A stretch of DNA of 64,000 nucleotides from Arthrobacter pascens. Its GTDB lineage: Bacteria; Actinomycetota; Actinomycetes; Actinomycetales; Micrococcaceae. A program made the position numbers and the translations under genes. This document shows positions 53,579-62,778 of this stretch, in pieces. The stretch lies in assembly GCF_030816475.1 (NCBI RefSeq), contig NZ_JAUSXF010000001.1:2294001-2358000 (forward strand), written 5' to 3'. The notes beneath the pieces were generated by a model that worked only from the letters and a program-made list of their open reading frames with translations, had not been told where the DNA came from and made no database searches. How positions within the stretch are numbered: position 1 is the stretch's first letter; the number at the start of each line of letters is the position of its first letter.

Positions 53579-54985
53579 ATGAAAAACGAAAGTATCGCTA
53601 CTTCGCCCAATGACGCCGGAGTCAACGACGTCGAAGAGCTAAAACTAGGGGCCCTCGGCTACAAGCAAGAGCTCAACCGCACCATGACCTTGACGGATGT
53701 CGTCGTATACGGCCTCATTTTCATGGTCCCGCTGGCCCCTGTGGCCGTTTTTGGCACCATCTTCAACTTCTCCCATGGCATGGCCGCGTTGGTCTACCTG
53801 GTTGCGGGCATTGCAATGTTCTTCAGCGCCGTCAGTTACAAGGAGATGGCCAAGGAGTACCCCGTTGCCGGGTCCGTATATTCGTACGTCCGATTAGGCA
53901 CCACGAAATTCGTGGGGTTCCTGTCGGGGTGGGCCATCCTCCTGGACTATCTGCTCCTGCCGGCGCTGTTGTGCATTTTGGCAGCCTCCGCGATGGCAGC
54001 CCTCATGCCCGATGTTCCGGGCTGGATCTGGGTCATAGGTTTCATCGCGGTGGTGGCGTTTATCAACCTCCGCGGAATCGTCGTTACGGCGCGGATGAAC
54101 ATGATCTTCCTGATCATCCAGGGCGCAGCGTTCATCGTTTTCGTCGGCGGGGCCTTGGTGGCCATCGCCCAGGGCCGGGCGCAGTTTAGCCTTGCCCCGT
54201 TCTTTCAACCTGAATTCTTTTCTTGGGAACTCGTTTTCACCGCCATCCCGGTCGCTGCCCTGAGCTACATCGGCTTCGACGCCATTTCGACGCTAAACGA
54301 GGAAGCCAAGGGCGGCGGAAAAGCCGTGTCGAAAGCGACCATGATCGTCCTGTGGCTCGTAATCGCTTTGTTCGTCGCACAGGTCTATTTCGCGGCTCTG
54401 TTTGTACCCAACAACGAACCATTCGCCGAGGGCGACGCGATGAACAACGCCTTCTACTACATCAGCGAAACCGTAGTGGCGCCCTGGTTCAAGATCGTCT
54501 TCACCCTGATCACAGCCCTGATCGCGCTGTTCGCCAACGTCCTCGTTTCCCACGCCACCACATCGAAGATGATCTTCGCAATGGCCCGGGACGGCCAGCT
54601 GCCCCGCCGGCTGGCCGTGGTGAGTAAAAAGCACCAGGTCCCGACCGTGGCCATGATCGTGGTGACCATCCTAACGGCCGTCATCGGTGTACTGGCCGTA
54701 GGACAAATCGAGCTCATCGTCACAATGGTCACCTTCGGTGCCCTTACTGCCTACATCCTGCTGCACATCAGTGTCATCATCCACTTCGGTGTGCGTCAGT
54801 CCAGCCGGAAGTACTTCATCCACTGGATCTCCCCCATCCTGGGTATTGCAGTGCTCGGATACGCCCTCTACAGCACTAACATCCTGGCCAAAATCATCGG
54901 CATCTCGTGGTTGGTCATCGGCACCATCGTCGCACTCGTCCTGAAACGGTCCGGCCGCACGCTTGAAACGGAAGACCGTATCTAA
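53579..54985 (+). CDS. APC-family amino acid/amine permease
   Basis: 468-residue integral membrane transporter of the amino acid-polyamine-organocation superfamily with 12 predicted spans. The early block LTLTDVVVYGLIFMVPLAP-type region, VYSYVRLGTTKFVGFLSGW and the conserved YIGFDAISTLNEEAKGGGKA are typical. It lies 99 bases after the truncated dimethylformamidase-like gene and is followed by a strong hairpin and then the two-subunit enzyme, so it probably imports the amide, amine or amino acid that the enzyme acts on or releases. Confidence 0.9.
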   Translation: MKNESIATSPNDAGVNDVEELKLGALGYKQELNRTMTLTDVVVYGLIFMVPLAPVAVFGTIFNFSHGMAALVYLVAGIAMFFSAVSYKEMAKEYPVAGSVYSYVRLGTTKFVGFLSGWAILLDYLLLPALLCILAASAMAALMPDVPGWIWVIGFIAVVAFINLRGIVVTARMNMIFLIIQGAAFIVFVGGALVAIAQGRAQFSLAPFFQPEFFSWELVFTAIPVAALSYIGFDAISTLNEEAKGGGKAVSKATMIVLWLVIALFVAQVYFAALFVPNNEPFAEGDAMNNAFYYISETVVAPWFKIVFTLITALIALFANVLVSHATTSKMIFAMARDGQLPRRLAVVSKKHQVPTVAMIVVTILTAVIGVLAVGQIELIVTMVTFGALTAYILLHISVIIHFGVRQSSRKYFIHWISPILGIAVLGYALYSTNILAKIIGISWLVIGTIVALVLKRSGRTLETEDRI

Positions 54986-55029
54986 GCCCCGTCGGAGCAA
55001 ACCCCGCAGCCGCAACCCCAGGGGTCGAA

Positions 55030-55069
55030 GGGTCACCGGTTCTGCCCCCCAAGCCAGAGCCGGTGACCC
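55030..55069 (+). terminator. Terminator-like hairpin after the APC permease
   Basis: A 15-bp stem (GGGTCACCGGTTCTG ... CAGAGCCGGTGACCC, with one G-T pair) and 10-base loop, 45 bases after the permease stop. The rest of 54986-55353 has no clear gene; a short frame at 55128-55295 has no family match. Confidence 0.7.
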
Positions 55070-55353
55070 GGGGTCCCCATCCCACTCCGTGCAACTCCCC
55101 GACCAGCGCGCCACCAAAACCCACTCCATGAGCGTCCCGTCCAGTACGCACAACTACCGATACTTCGCACAGCCCGCCAGTCATACCGTGGAAGCTATCG
55201 ACAACAAAAGTGCATGGACAGGGGTAGCGCCGGCAGGCAGCTTCCCTCCAGTCACCCGTCCCACAATCAAAAACGAAAGCGAGACCATCCCATGAATCCA
55301 CGGACCAGTCCACACCCTGGCTACTTCCACCGTGGCCGAACCGGAGCGAACTG

Positions 55354-55701
55354 ATGCGTACCAGCGCGGATCGCTCATCCGAGCTCATGAGCATTTTCGA
55401 GGAACGGTTCTCCTCCCGGCTACGCCGCGACTTTACAGATGAAGTAACAGCCGCGTACGACCGCTGCCCACTCGGCCCGCATGACGACAAGACCGCCCGA
55501 GTGGTGCGCGCACTCGGGAACGCTTCAGCAAACGGCAAAGAGATCATCCTCAACCTCGGTCCCAACGGACCGTGGGGCATCGGCAGGATTACCCTCGGGG
55601 CACCGGGGAATCTCTTTCTCATGCCGGGTACATTCCACAGTTACGAAGACGCGCTGCGCCGAGTGTTCTCATTGCGCCGCAAGAATTTTTTGGAGACCTA
55701 A
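55354..55701 (+). CDS. Probable small subunit of the dimethylformamidase-like enzyme
   Basis: 115-residue protein ending four bases before the large-subunit gene. N,N-dimethylformamidase consists of a small (about 130 residues) and a large subunit encoded side by side in this order. The C-terminal part ITLGAPGNLFLMPGTFHSYE and DALRRVFSLRRKNFLE resembles the end of the small subunit as I recall it (an Asp/Glu-Ala-hydrophobic-x-VF helix), while the N-terminal part (SIFEERFSSRLRRDFTDEV) is divergent. ATG 55354 has GGAG seven bases upstream. The assignment rests largely on gene order. Confidence 0.6.
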   Translation: MRTSADRSSELMSIFEERFSSRLRRDFTDEVTAAYDRCPLGPHDDKTARVVRALGNASANGKEIILNLGPNGPWGIGRITLGAPGNLFLMPGTFHSYEDALRRVFSLRRKNFLET

Positions 55702-55705
55702 GAAA

Positions 55706-58069
55706 ATGACTGCAGAAGCAGCACCCACACGAGACACACAGCCCGAACCGAAAATCTTCGGCTACACCGATCGCTTCGCCGCCCGCCCCGGAGAAAGCCT
55801 CTCCTTCCACGTCAGCTGCGAAGGACCCTCCACATACCAGGCATCACTGGTCCGACTACGCCACGGATTTACCGGTGAGGCCGGCCCGGGATTCCTCGAA
55901 ACACCGGTCCCCTCAGACATCGATGGTAAAAAGCAGGGAAAGAAATACGCTTGCCAGCCGGGATCCTACGTCGAAATACCGGACCCGTCCTCGCTGCTGA
56001 GCAGCCCAGAAGGCCTTGTCATAGACGCCAAGGTATACCCCACCCTGCCCCTGAGCTCCCGCTCCGGGAACTTCGGCGCCTACCACGTCACCCAGAACTC
56101 GTTCGGGGGCGCAAGCGACCGGCAAGTCATCCTGGGAAACTGGTCAGAAGACTCCTCGACCGGGTATGCGCTCGTACTGGATGCCGGGCGGCCCACCTTC
56201 ATCTGGAGTGAACATGGGACGGTGAAGTCCTTTTCACTGAACAGCCCCTTGGAGGGCCACCACTGGTACAGCCTCCACGTGGAAGTCAATACGGCAGCTA
56301 GCCACGTCCGCCTTATCCAGACCCCCCTATCGAACATCATGAATCGGTACACCGACCAGGCGCTTCCTCTGGAGCCCGAAGAAAAACTCGCAGCGGCCCA
56401 ACCGTCTACACCTGCAGCCACGACAGCTCCCTTCCGCATTGGTGCCGGCGCGCGGCTGGACGGGGAACGATGGCTCGCTGCCAACGGTTTCAACGGAAAA
56501 ATCGGCGGCGTCTCGATTCAGCGATCCACCCCGGTCACGACCAAATCAGTCGCTGACTGGCACTTTGGGCGAAGCCAGCGCGATGACGGACTGCTCCTGT
56601 GGGACGTACTCGACGAATCCCCAAACCGCCTCCACGGCAGGTGCCATAACGCACCCACCCGCGCCGTCGCAGGCCACGCCTTCACAGGTCTCGTCGACGA
56701 CTTCAGGCTGGTTCCCGATGAATACGACGCGATCCACTTCCACGACGACGACATCACCGATGCCGGCTGGCCGGAAGCATTCGCACTGGACGTTCCCTCA
56801 GACCTGCCCAGCGGCGTGTACGCAGCCAAACTCACCGCAGACGGAGCAGAGCAGTACCTTCCCTTTTTCGTCCGGGCAGGCCAAAAGAAAAACGACGTCG
56901 CCGTGCTGTTCTCCACCGCGACTTATCTGGCCTATGCCAATGACCGGATTGCCTTCGAAGCTGACGGGGCCGAAATCATCGTCAGCCGGACCCCCATTCT
57001 TGACCGTGAAGACCTTACTCTCCAGGATCATCCCGAATTCGGCCGCTCCTGCTATGAGATCCACAACGATGGGTCCGGCGTCGTCTTTGGCAGCGTCCGC
57101 AAGCCCATCCTTACCCTGCAGCCCAAACATCGGGCGTGGTTCCAGGCAGAAGGTGTGTGGGGACTTCCCGCTGACCTGTGCATCGTGCACTGGCTCGAAG
57201 TAGAGAACTGCGACTTCGACGCCATCACCGATGAGGACCTCGACCGCGAAGGCTACGACCTGCTCCGCGACTACCGGGTCGTCATTACAGGCAGCCATCC
57301 CGAGTACGTCACTCGTAAGGAGCTCACCGCACTTGAGGAGTTCACATCCAACGGCGGAAGACTCATGTATCTGGGAGGCAATGGCTTCTACGCCACTGTT
57401 TCCTTCGACCCAGAACAACCACATCTGATGGAACTCCGCCGCTCGGACGGCGGCACGCGCCCCCACCAATCCCCGTATGGAGACAAGCGCCACGCCACCT
57501 CCGGCGAACTCGCCGGCATCTGGAGGAACAAGGGCCTGCCGCCTCAGAAGCTCGCCGGAGTGGGATTCGCCGCCCAGGGCTTTGACCGCTGCACCTACTA
57601 CGAACGGCTTGAGGACAGCCACTCACCAGCCGCCGGGTTCATCTTCCATGGAATCGGTGAAGACGAACGCATCGGCGAGTTCGGCATCATGGGCGGCGGA
57701 GCGGCCGGCGCCGAAGTCGACTGCTACCAGCCAGGCCTCGGTTCTCCCCCCGGCACCCTGGTACTCGCCACATCCGGGCCGCTCTCCGACGCGTACCTCC
57801 TGGCCGCAGAAGAAGTCTACGAATCCATTCCCGGCATCGGAGCCACGGAACAACCCGGCGTCCGATCCGACATCGTGTACTGCGCCCTGGACGGCGGAGG
57901 AGGCTTCTTCTCCGTCGGCTCCATCGCCTACACCGCGTCACTGTCTCACAACAACTACGACAACAACATCGCTCAGATAACCGGCAACGTGCTCAGGCGC
58001 TTCCGCAGAACCGAACCGCTCCAGGAAATCCTCAGCGAAAAAGGCTCATTCCAGCCAGTTGGGAGCTGA
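55706..58069 (+). CDS. N,N-dimethylformamidase large-subunit-like hydrolase
   Basis: 787 residues. N-terminal beta-sandwich domains (GESLSFHVSCEG, PGSYVEIPDPS, FRIGAGARLDGERW, VADWHFGRSQRDDG) are followed from about residue 390 by an alpha/beta glutamine-amidotransferase-like domain: FSTATYLAYANDR (about 402-414), VHWLEVEN (about 494), VVITGSHPEYVTRKEL (about 525) and GGRLMYLGGNGFYA (about 550). GSHPEY and LGGNGFY are hallmarks of the dimethylformamidase family, in which Tyr and Glu residues hold a mononuclear iron that hydrolyses amides. ATG 55706 is four bases after the small-subunit stop. The true substrate could be another small amide. It ends before a strong hairpin repeat. Confidence 0.82.
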   Translation: MTAEAAPTRDTQPEPKIFGYTDRFAARPGESLSFHVSCEGPSTYQASLVRLRHGFTGEAGPGFLETPVPSDIDGKKQGKKYACQPGSYVEIPDPSSLLSSPEGLVIDAKVYPTLPLSSRSGNFGAYHVTQNSFGGASDRQVILGNWSEDSSTGYALVLDAGRPTFIWSEHGTVKSFSLNSPLEGHHWYSLHVEVNTAASHVRLIQTPLSNIMNRYTDQALPLEPEEKLAAAQPSTPAATTAPFRIGAGARLDGERWLAANGFNGKIGGVSIQRSTPVTTKSVADWHFGRSQRDDGLLLWDVLDESPNRLHGRCHNAPTRAVAGHAFTGLVDDFRLVPDEYDAIHFHDDDITDAGWPEAFALDVPSDLPSGVYAAKLTADGAEQYLPFFVRAGQKKNDVAVLFSTATYLAYANDRIAFEADGAEIIVSRTPILDREDLTLQDHPEFGRSCYEIHNDGSGVVFGSVRKPILTLQPKHRAWFQAEGVWGLPADLCIVHWLEVENCDFDAITDEDLDREGYDLLRDYRVVITGSHPEYVTRKELTALEEFTSNGGRLMYLGGNGFYATVSFDPEQPHLMELRRSDGGTRPHQSPYGDKRHATSGELAGIWRNKGLPPQKLAGVGFAAQGFDRCTYYERLEDSHSPAAGFIFHGIGEDERIGEFGIMGGGAAGAEVDCYQPGLGSPPGTLVLATSGPLSDAYLLAAEEVYESIPGIGATEQPGVRSDIVYCALDGGGGFFSVGSIAYTASLSHNNYDNNIAQITGNVLRRFRRTEPLQEILSEKGSFQPVGS

Positions 58070-58129
58070 ATTTCGATTCAAGAACCGGCACGACGCCCGG
58101 GCAGCCCGGTAACTGCGAGCGATCCTGCT

Positions 58130-58177
58130 GAACATTAGTGCAGAGGGCGGACCACCTTTCAGGGTGGTTCGCCCTCT
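58130..58177. repeat. Repeated hairpin element, copy 2 (also a likely terminator)
   Basis: GAACATTAGTGCAG leads into a 15-bp hairpin (AGAGGGCGGACCACC ... GGTGGTTCGCCCTCT, one G-T pair) followed by TTAT. It lies about 60 bases after the dimethylformamidase-like gene and matches the element at 39384-39430. Confidence 0.7.
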
Positions 58178-58260
58178 TATCCGACCAGGCGACCCACTCG
58201 ACCAATCAGCCGCTACGGCACCACCATGTTCAGTCTTCACACCTAATTCGAAAAGGACGC

Positions 58261-58474
58261 TCAGCGCTGCCTTTGATCCGAGAGCACTTGAATTCCCTCG
58301 AGATCCTCTGCCGCGGTCTCTGCAGGTGCTGCATCCTCAGCAGCTTTTGAACGGCTGCGCCGTCTGGCTGTGAGGACCAGCGCGACGGCCCCTATCAGGA
58401 TGGCCGCGGCCAACGTGCCGAGGATTACCGGAGAGTTGGACCCGAAGGTGGTCCCCGCGTTGTCAGGATCGTGA
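58261..58474 (-). pseudogene. C-terminal membrane anchor of a surface protein, rest lost
   Basis: The minus strand reads HDPDNAGTTFGSNSPVILG, TLAAAILIGAVALVLTARRR and SRSKAAEDAAPAETAAEDLE to TGA. A glycine/threonine-rich lead, one hydrophobic span and a basic RRRSRSK stop-transfer form a typical C-terminal wall or membrane anchor of a large secreted protein. An in-frame stop lies just upstream, so the exported part has been lost. No strict LPXTG is present. Confidence 0.5.
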
Positions 58475-58701
58475 GCGCCAGCTGTGGGACTTTTGTGAAG
58501 CGATTATTGGGGACGGTCAGTCGGCCCAGAGTGATGCGGTCGACGATCATGCCTACCCACGGACGGTTAGAGCATGGTTACACTGCTGATGCCTGGACGT
58601 GGACCTCGCCTTCGCGTCCTCGTCGTAGGGGGTCGCGTGGGTGCCGCGGCCGGCCCGAGATGACCGCGGCTAAGGATGGCCCAATTTTATTCTCGCGGTA
58701 T

Positions 58702-59538
58702 TCATCGACTTGCAACGCATTCACCGGTTTGAGCACAGCCGCCTTTCTCAAGATTGGTGAGCGCGACCGTGCGCACGATTGTGGCGGTTTCTGCGGCGTG
58801 CGCCAGGAGGGCTTCGTATTGGTTCTCGACGTAGAGCTGCACGACGTGCTCGGTTGCATCCTTTCGTGTTTCGCCTGCCGGAGTCTTGGCCCTAGCCGCG
58901 ACATCGGGATGGGTTGCCAGGAAGTCATCGAGTTGCGGCTGGTCCACCGCGATCGTGCCGTCGGCTCTCATCTTGGCTTGCAGGTCGAAGCTGTACTGGT
59001 CATTCAGGTAGTGGAAGTAGTTGGCTTCCGTGTATTGGGTGGGGCCGTAGATGGGCGTTTTCTCCGCGATGGCCTTGGCGCGCCGTTTGTTTTCCTGCTC
59101 TAGCCCGGTTAGGAACGAATCGTACGAGGCGGAGGGTATGAGCCCGTACTTCACCGCCCATTGCAGTTGCACGGTCGAGGTGCTGATGTCCTTGAGCGCG
59201 CGGTTGATCAGGTGTTCGGTCGGGGTAGTGCCGCCGTAAGGAGTGGTCCAGAAGTTGGCGTCCGCCGTCGCGTGAAAAGTGGTCTGAAAGTGGTCCAGAG
59301 TTTCCGCGCGGTCTTTGTCGATGAAGATCTGAAGCTCACGTGCGGGGATGGCAATGCCATTGATGGTGGCCACAGTTTGTGCAGGACTTGGAAGCGTCAC
59401 GCCCGGCGGGCTCACCGCGGGAGGCCCCGATACCGGTCCCCGCTGGGCAATCCCGATCACGACGATCCCTAGGACCGCTGTCAGAATGGCCGCGATGGTG
59501 AGAATGGCAGCCAGTGGCCCTCGTGGTTTTTCGGTCAT
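58702..59538 (-). CDS. SurA-like secreted foldase/chaperone protein
   Basis: 278-residue protein with one N-terminal membrane anchor (PLAAILTIAAILTAVLGIVVI). The mature part begins like SurA/PrsA N-domains: VATINGIAIPARELQIFIDKD, TPTEHLINRALKDISTSTVQ, LQWAVKYGLIPSASYDSFL; a parvulin isomerase domain is not evident. It is separated only by a hairpin from the secreted beta-helix protein upstream on the same strand, so it may help that protein fold outside the membrane. The start ATG 59538 precedes the anchor directly. Confidence 0.7.
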   Translation of the reverse strand: MTEKPRGPLAAILTIAAILTAVLGIVVIGIAQRGPVSGPPAVSPPGVTLPSPAQTVATINGIAIPARELQIFIDKDRAETLDHFQTTFHATADANFWTTPYGGTTPTEHLINRALKDISTSTVQLQWAVKYGLIPSASYDSFLTGLEQENKRRAKAIAEKTPIYGPTQYTEANYFHYLNDQYSFDLQAKMRADGTIAVDQPQLDDFLATHPDVAARAKTPAGETRKDATEHVVQLYVENQYEALLAHAAETATIVRTVALTNLEKGGCAQTGECVASR

Positions 59539-59556
59539 CGGCTCTCCAGATAGTGT

Positions 59557-59590
59557 CCCGGTTTGGGAGGGCGAGCCCTCCCAAACCGGG
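59557..59590 (-). terminator. Perfect 16-bp hairpin between the beta-helix and foldase genes
   Basis: CCCGGTTTGGGAGGGC and its exact reverse complement are separated by only two bases. It starts five bases after the beta-helix stop. It would either end most transcripts or stabilise the upstream mRNA, leaving the foldase gene at lower expression. Confidence 0.75.
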
Positions 59591-59595
59591 ATGGG

Positions 59596-62385
59596 TTACG
59601 GTGTCGCCAGGGTGGCGATCTCAGACGGGCTGAGCGTGCGGTTGTAGAAGTGCACCTCGTCGATCGTGCCGTTCACGAAGTCGCCGGGTGTACGGGCCCA
59701 GACCGCGGAGCCGAGCGCGATCGCCGCGCTCGACCTGAATACGCTGGCGGCGCCGGTACTTCCTTGGAGTGTGCCATTGACATACAGCGAGATTGTGCCC
59801 GCGCTGGCATCGAATGAACCAAGAACGTGGTACCAGGTGGCTGTCGTCGGGACAACCGTCGAGGTGACGGTACTGGAAGTGCCGGAGGTCGAATCAGCGG
59901 GACGTGTCGTGAACGAGAACTTCCCTCCTGCCAGCTGCAGGTAGAACGGGCTGGAATTCACGGCGTAGCTGCTCACGAAGGTTTGGAAGCCGGTCGTCGA
60001 ATTGAGCTTCACCCAGGTGTCGACCGTGAAGCTGGCGCTTGTGTCGACAGGCGTGGCGGGAGTCGCACCAAACGTTCCCTTGCTGCCATCGAGGCTCAAA
60101 CCACTGGCTCCCGACTTGCCCGAACCCCAGGTTGCGTTGCCGGCGAGCCAGCCGGGAGTGGTGTAACCGGTTGTATCCGAAATGACGCTGCCCCCGTTCT
60201 CGTTGAGTGGGTAGTACGCAGAGGCGCCACTTCCGATCGCAAAGGCTTCGCGGTCAGTGAGAGCGCCGGGGATCATCCGGACGTCATCGATGGTCGCGTT
60301 GGCAAAGTCGACCTGGGCACCGTTCCATTTTCCTCGGCCAATTGTCGTGTGCCCGGTGGCCTTCCACGCTGACGTGTAGGGTGTGGTCGCTTGAAGCACA
60401 CCGTTGACGTAGAGCTTTATCGTGTGTGCCGTGCTGTCGTACACACCCATCAGGTTGTACCACGGCCCGACGGTGGGGGCGGGCCCGACGGCTTGGGTGT
60501 ACGTGCTCGATGTTGAATCGGCGCTGCGTTCCGTGAACGCGAACTTTCCGCCGCTCAGCTGGAGATAGAAAGGACTGACGACGTTCCCGTCGACCGAGGC
60601 ATAGGTCTGGTTCCCGGAGAGGGAGCCCGGTTTCACCCATGCTTGCACGGTGTATGAAGCGCTGGTGTCGATCGCGGTGCTTGGCACGTCGACGAAACTG
60701 TTCGAACTGCCGGTGAGGGAGAGCGCGGACGGACCCATTTTCCCTGTGGTCCATGTCGCCCCCGGCTGGAGGGTGCCCGGGTTGTTGTGGCCGGAAGCGT
60801 CCAGCGCCGCAGTGCCTGTTCCGGTGTCGAAGCGCCAGAAACCGCCAGCGGCTGGAGCGGGCGCCGCCAGGCCGGGGCCGTTGTACGCGCCGATGTTTGG
60901 AGCGGTGCTGGAGGAGACGGGGTTACCGAAGTAGTCCAGGCCACCGTTGCCCGATACCAGTTGTCCTGTTCCCAGTGCCGGTGAGCCGCTGCGAAGTTGG
61001 TATGCAGCGGCTGAGCTTCGGCCATCTCCTCCGCCGCCAGGTGCGAGGAACTGAGGGTCGGACGTGACCTTCGCGGCGTCGGCGGGTTCACTGCTGGGGT
61101 GGTTGCCGTACATCAGGTTGTGGTTCCATGTGGTGCGAGTGGTCGAATATCCGCCCGTTCCGAGGTTGTAGATGATGTTGTTGGTGAATACGGCGCTCGC
61201 GCCGGAAGCTGGCGTGCCACTAGTGATGTTGCCGTTGTTTCCGGCCGGCATGTAAATGGTGTTGTTGTAGATCTGGGCTACCGCGCCGGGGACCAACCCG
61301 TTGAGGATCCCGAAGTTCGCACCGGAGGCGCCGTCGTTCTGGCTGATGTTGTAGCGGACAGTGCTCGTGCCACCCGCACCGAATGTCGCGCTGCAGCAGA
61401 ACATCATGAAGCCCCACGGGTTGTCATGGGAGTAGTTGTATTGGAGGATCGTGCCGCTGTCGTTGTTGTCGATGTCGAAAGCTTCCCCGTCGACATATGC
61501 GCGCCAGTTACGGGCGACCTCGTTGTATTGCCAGACCCCGTTTGTCGTCTGGCCGGACCACATCGCTGCTCCGGAGAACCGATAGCCGCTATCGGTTGAC
61601 ACGTTGTACTGGACGAGCGGTGAGTTGCAGTAGACGCAGACAATTGAGTTGCCACCCGAGCTGCGGATCGTGTTGTTTTGGATCACCACATTGCTGGTGG
61701 ACTTGTCGTGACTCGGCTGTTTCGAGCCGAGATAGATGCCGCCGGCATCGGTCTTGAACAGCGTGTTGCCCTCTATGAGGATGTCGTCCCACCCGCTGGT
61801 CGTGTTCGAACCCATGAGTTCAAAGGCGATCGCGGAGGTGTCCAGGGGCTGGGGATCGGTATTGTTCCAGGTCCCTGAGATGTCGTGAATGTTGTCGTTT
61901 AGGACATGGATGCCGTGCAGGATGCCCGCATTGTTGCCGACGTGAATTCCCGCCCTGTAGGCGAGCGGGACGGCCGTATTAGTGATCTCCAGGTTCTGGA
62001 TGGTCCAGTCATGCTGGTCAAGCAGACTGACCGCGGCGGCGGCGCCGCCGCCCGCGATGATCGGTGTAGCACCGGTACCGTAACTGGAAATTACGACGGG
62101 GTTGCTGCTGCTACCCGAGCCCTGTGGTGCGAGTGTTCCGGTCCACGACCCGCCCTTGGCGAACAGAATCTGTTGGCCCGCCGCGTACGTCGTCGCATTG
62201 ACATTTGTCAGCGACTTCCATGGCGTCACGGTGCTGCAGCCGTCGTTCGTATCGCTGCCCGTCGTGGACGACACGTAATACGTGGTGCATCCGGCCGCAG
62301 ACGCAGGGGCCGCTGTACCGACGACGCCCCCCACGCCCAATATTAACGCTCCGATAGCAGCGACAAAGCGCGTGTATTTGCGCAT
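59596..62385 (-). CDS. Secreted right-handed beta-helix protein with two LamG/concanavalin-like domains
   Basis: 929 residues. The signal peptide (FVAAIGALILGVGGVVGTAA) ends at ASA-A. A parallel beta-helix follows (about residues 40-490: TYYVSSTTGSDTNDGCS, LEITNTAVPLAYRAGIHVG, SNVVIQNNTIRSSGGNSIV, ILQYNYSHDNPWGFMM), closing with SGSPALGTGQLVSGNGG and PNIGAYNG. Two LamG-like modules of about 200 residues come next, both with ASYTVQAWVKPGS- or ASFTVDTWVKLNS-type starts and YNLMGVYDS/YHVLGSFDA. Such proteins are polysaccharide lyases or exo-hydrolases of the GH120/PL type. ATG 62385 is used for its AAAGGGA ribosome site; an ATG 21 bases earlier is possible. An operator shared with GH43 lies upstream. 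Confidence 0.85.
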   Translation of the reverse strand: MRKYTRFVAAIGALILGVGGVVGTAAPASAAGCTTYYVSSTTGSDTNDGCSTVTPWKSLTNVNATTYAAGQQILFAKGGSWTGTLAPQGSGSSSNPVVISSYGTGATPIIAGGGAAAAVSLLDQHDWTIQNLEITNTAVPLAYRAGIHVGNNAGILHGIHVLNDNIHDISGTWNNTDPQPLDTSAIAFELMGSNTTSGWDDILIEGNTLFKTDAGGIYLGSKQPSHDKSTSNVVIQNNTIRSSGGNSIVCVYCNSPLVQYNVSTDSGYRFSGAAMWSGQTTNGVWQYNEVARNWRAYVDGEAFDIDNNDSGTILQYNYSHDNPWGFMMFCCSATFGAGGTSTVRYNISQNDGASGANFGILNGLVPGAVAQIYNNTIYMPAGNNGNITSGTPASGASAVFTNNIIYNLGTGGYSTTRTTWNHNLMYGNHPSSEPADAAKVTSDPQFLAPGGGGDGRSSAAAYQLRSGSPALGTGQLVSGNGGLDYFGNPVSSSTAPNIGAYNGPGLAAPAPAAGGFWRFDTGTGTAALDASGHNNPGTLQPGATWTTGKMGPSALSLTGSSNSFVDVPSTAIDTSASYTVQAWVKPGSLSGNQTYASVDGNVVSPFYLQLSGGKFAFTERSADSTSSTYTQAVGPAPTVGPWYNLMGVYDSTAHTIKLYVNGVLQATTPYTSAWKATGHTTIGRGKWNGAQVDFANATIDDVRMIPGALTDREAFAIGSGASAYYPLNENGGSVISDTTGYTTPGWLAGNATWGSGKSGASGLSLDGSKGTFGATPATPVDTSASFTVDTWVKLNSTTGFQTFVSSYAVNSSPFYLQLAGGKFSFTTRPADSTSGTSSTVTSTVVPTTATWYHVLGSFDASAGTISLYVNGTLQGSTGAASVFRSSAAIALGSAVWARTPGDFVNGTIDEVHFYNRTLSPSEIATLATP

Positions 62386-62453
62386 CCATTTCCCTTTCGT
62401 CCTCATTGACGTCCTAGCCCATTCAAAACGTGCCGTCGGGCGTAGCATCTGTA

Positions 62454-62465
62454 TGTATCGATACA
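62454..62465. promoter_or_regulatory. Palindromic operator TGTATCGATACA upstream of the beta-helix gene
   Basis: A perfect 12-base palindrome with a CG centre, 69 bases before the start codon. Related half-conserved sites precede the divergent GH43 gene. Confidence 0.7.
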
Positions 62466-62778
62466 GAGAGTGCACCCCTTATCCCCGCGAAGTCAATAGC
62501 CAAGCCTGAATCGGTTGACTTTGCGTCGCGGCCACGCGCCGAGCGTTAGCTGCAATCTGAACCCGTTCCGGATGCCGGTCCGGTAACCCGTGCGCTCTCG
62601 AGTGCGCGCACGCCACTGGCGCCAGCTTGGCGGGCGGTGCTCGATAACCCACGCAAAACCCCCAGGAACGAAAGCCGGGGCGATTCAGGGTCATTCACTT
62701 TCAGACGACCTGGTGCGACTCGACCATCCCGACCCCACGGTCGTAGTGCACAGGACCAGTTGCGTTTCCCGGACGAAT

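Noticed and set aside
55128..55295. Short frame before the small subunit gene (MSVPSSTHNYRYFAQP...)
   Set aside because: No ribosome site or family match; too weak to call a gene, though the amino acid mix is protein-like.
59596..62385. Repeats within the beta-helix gene as a CRISPR or tandem DNA repeat
   Set aside because: The repetition is at protein level (two LamG modules and helix coils) with no regular DNA repeat-spacer structure.
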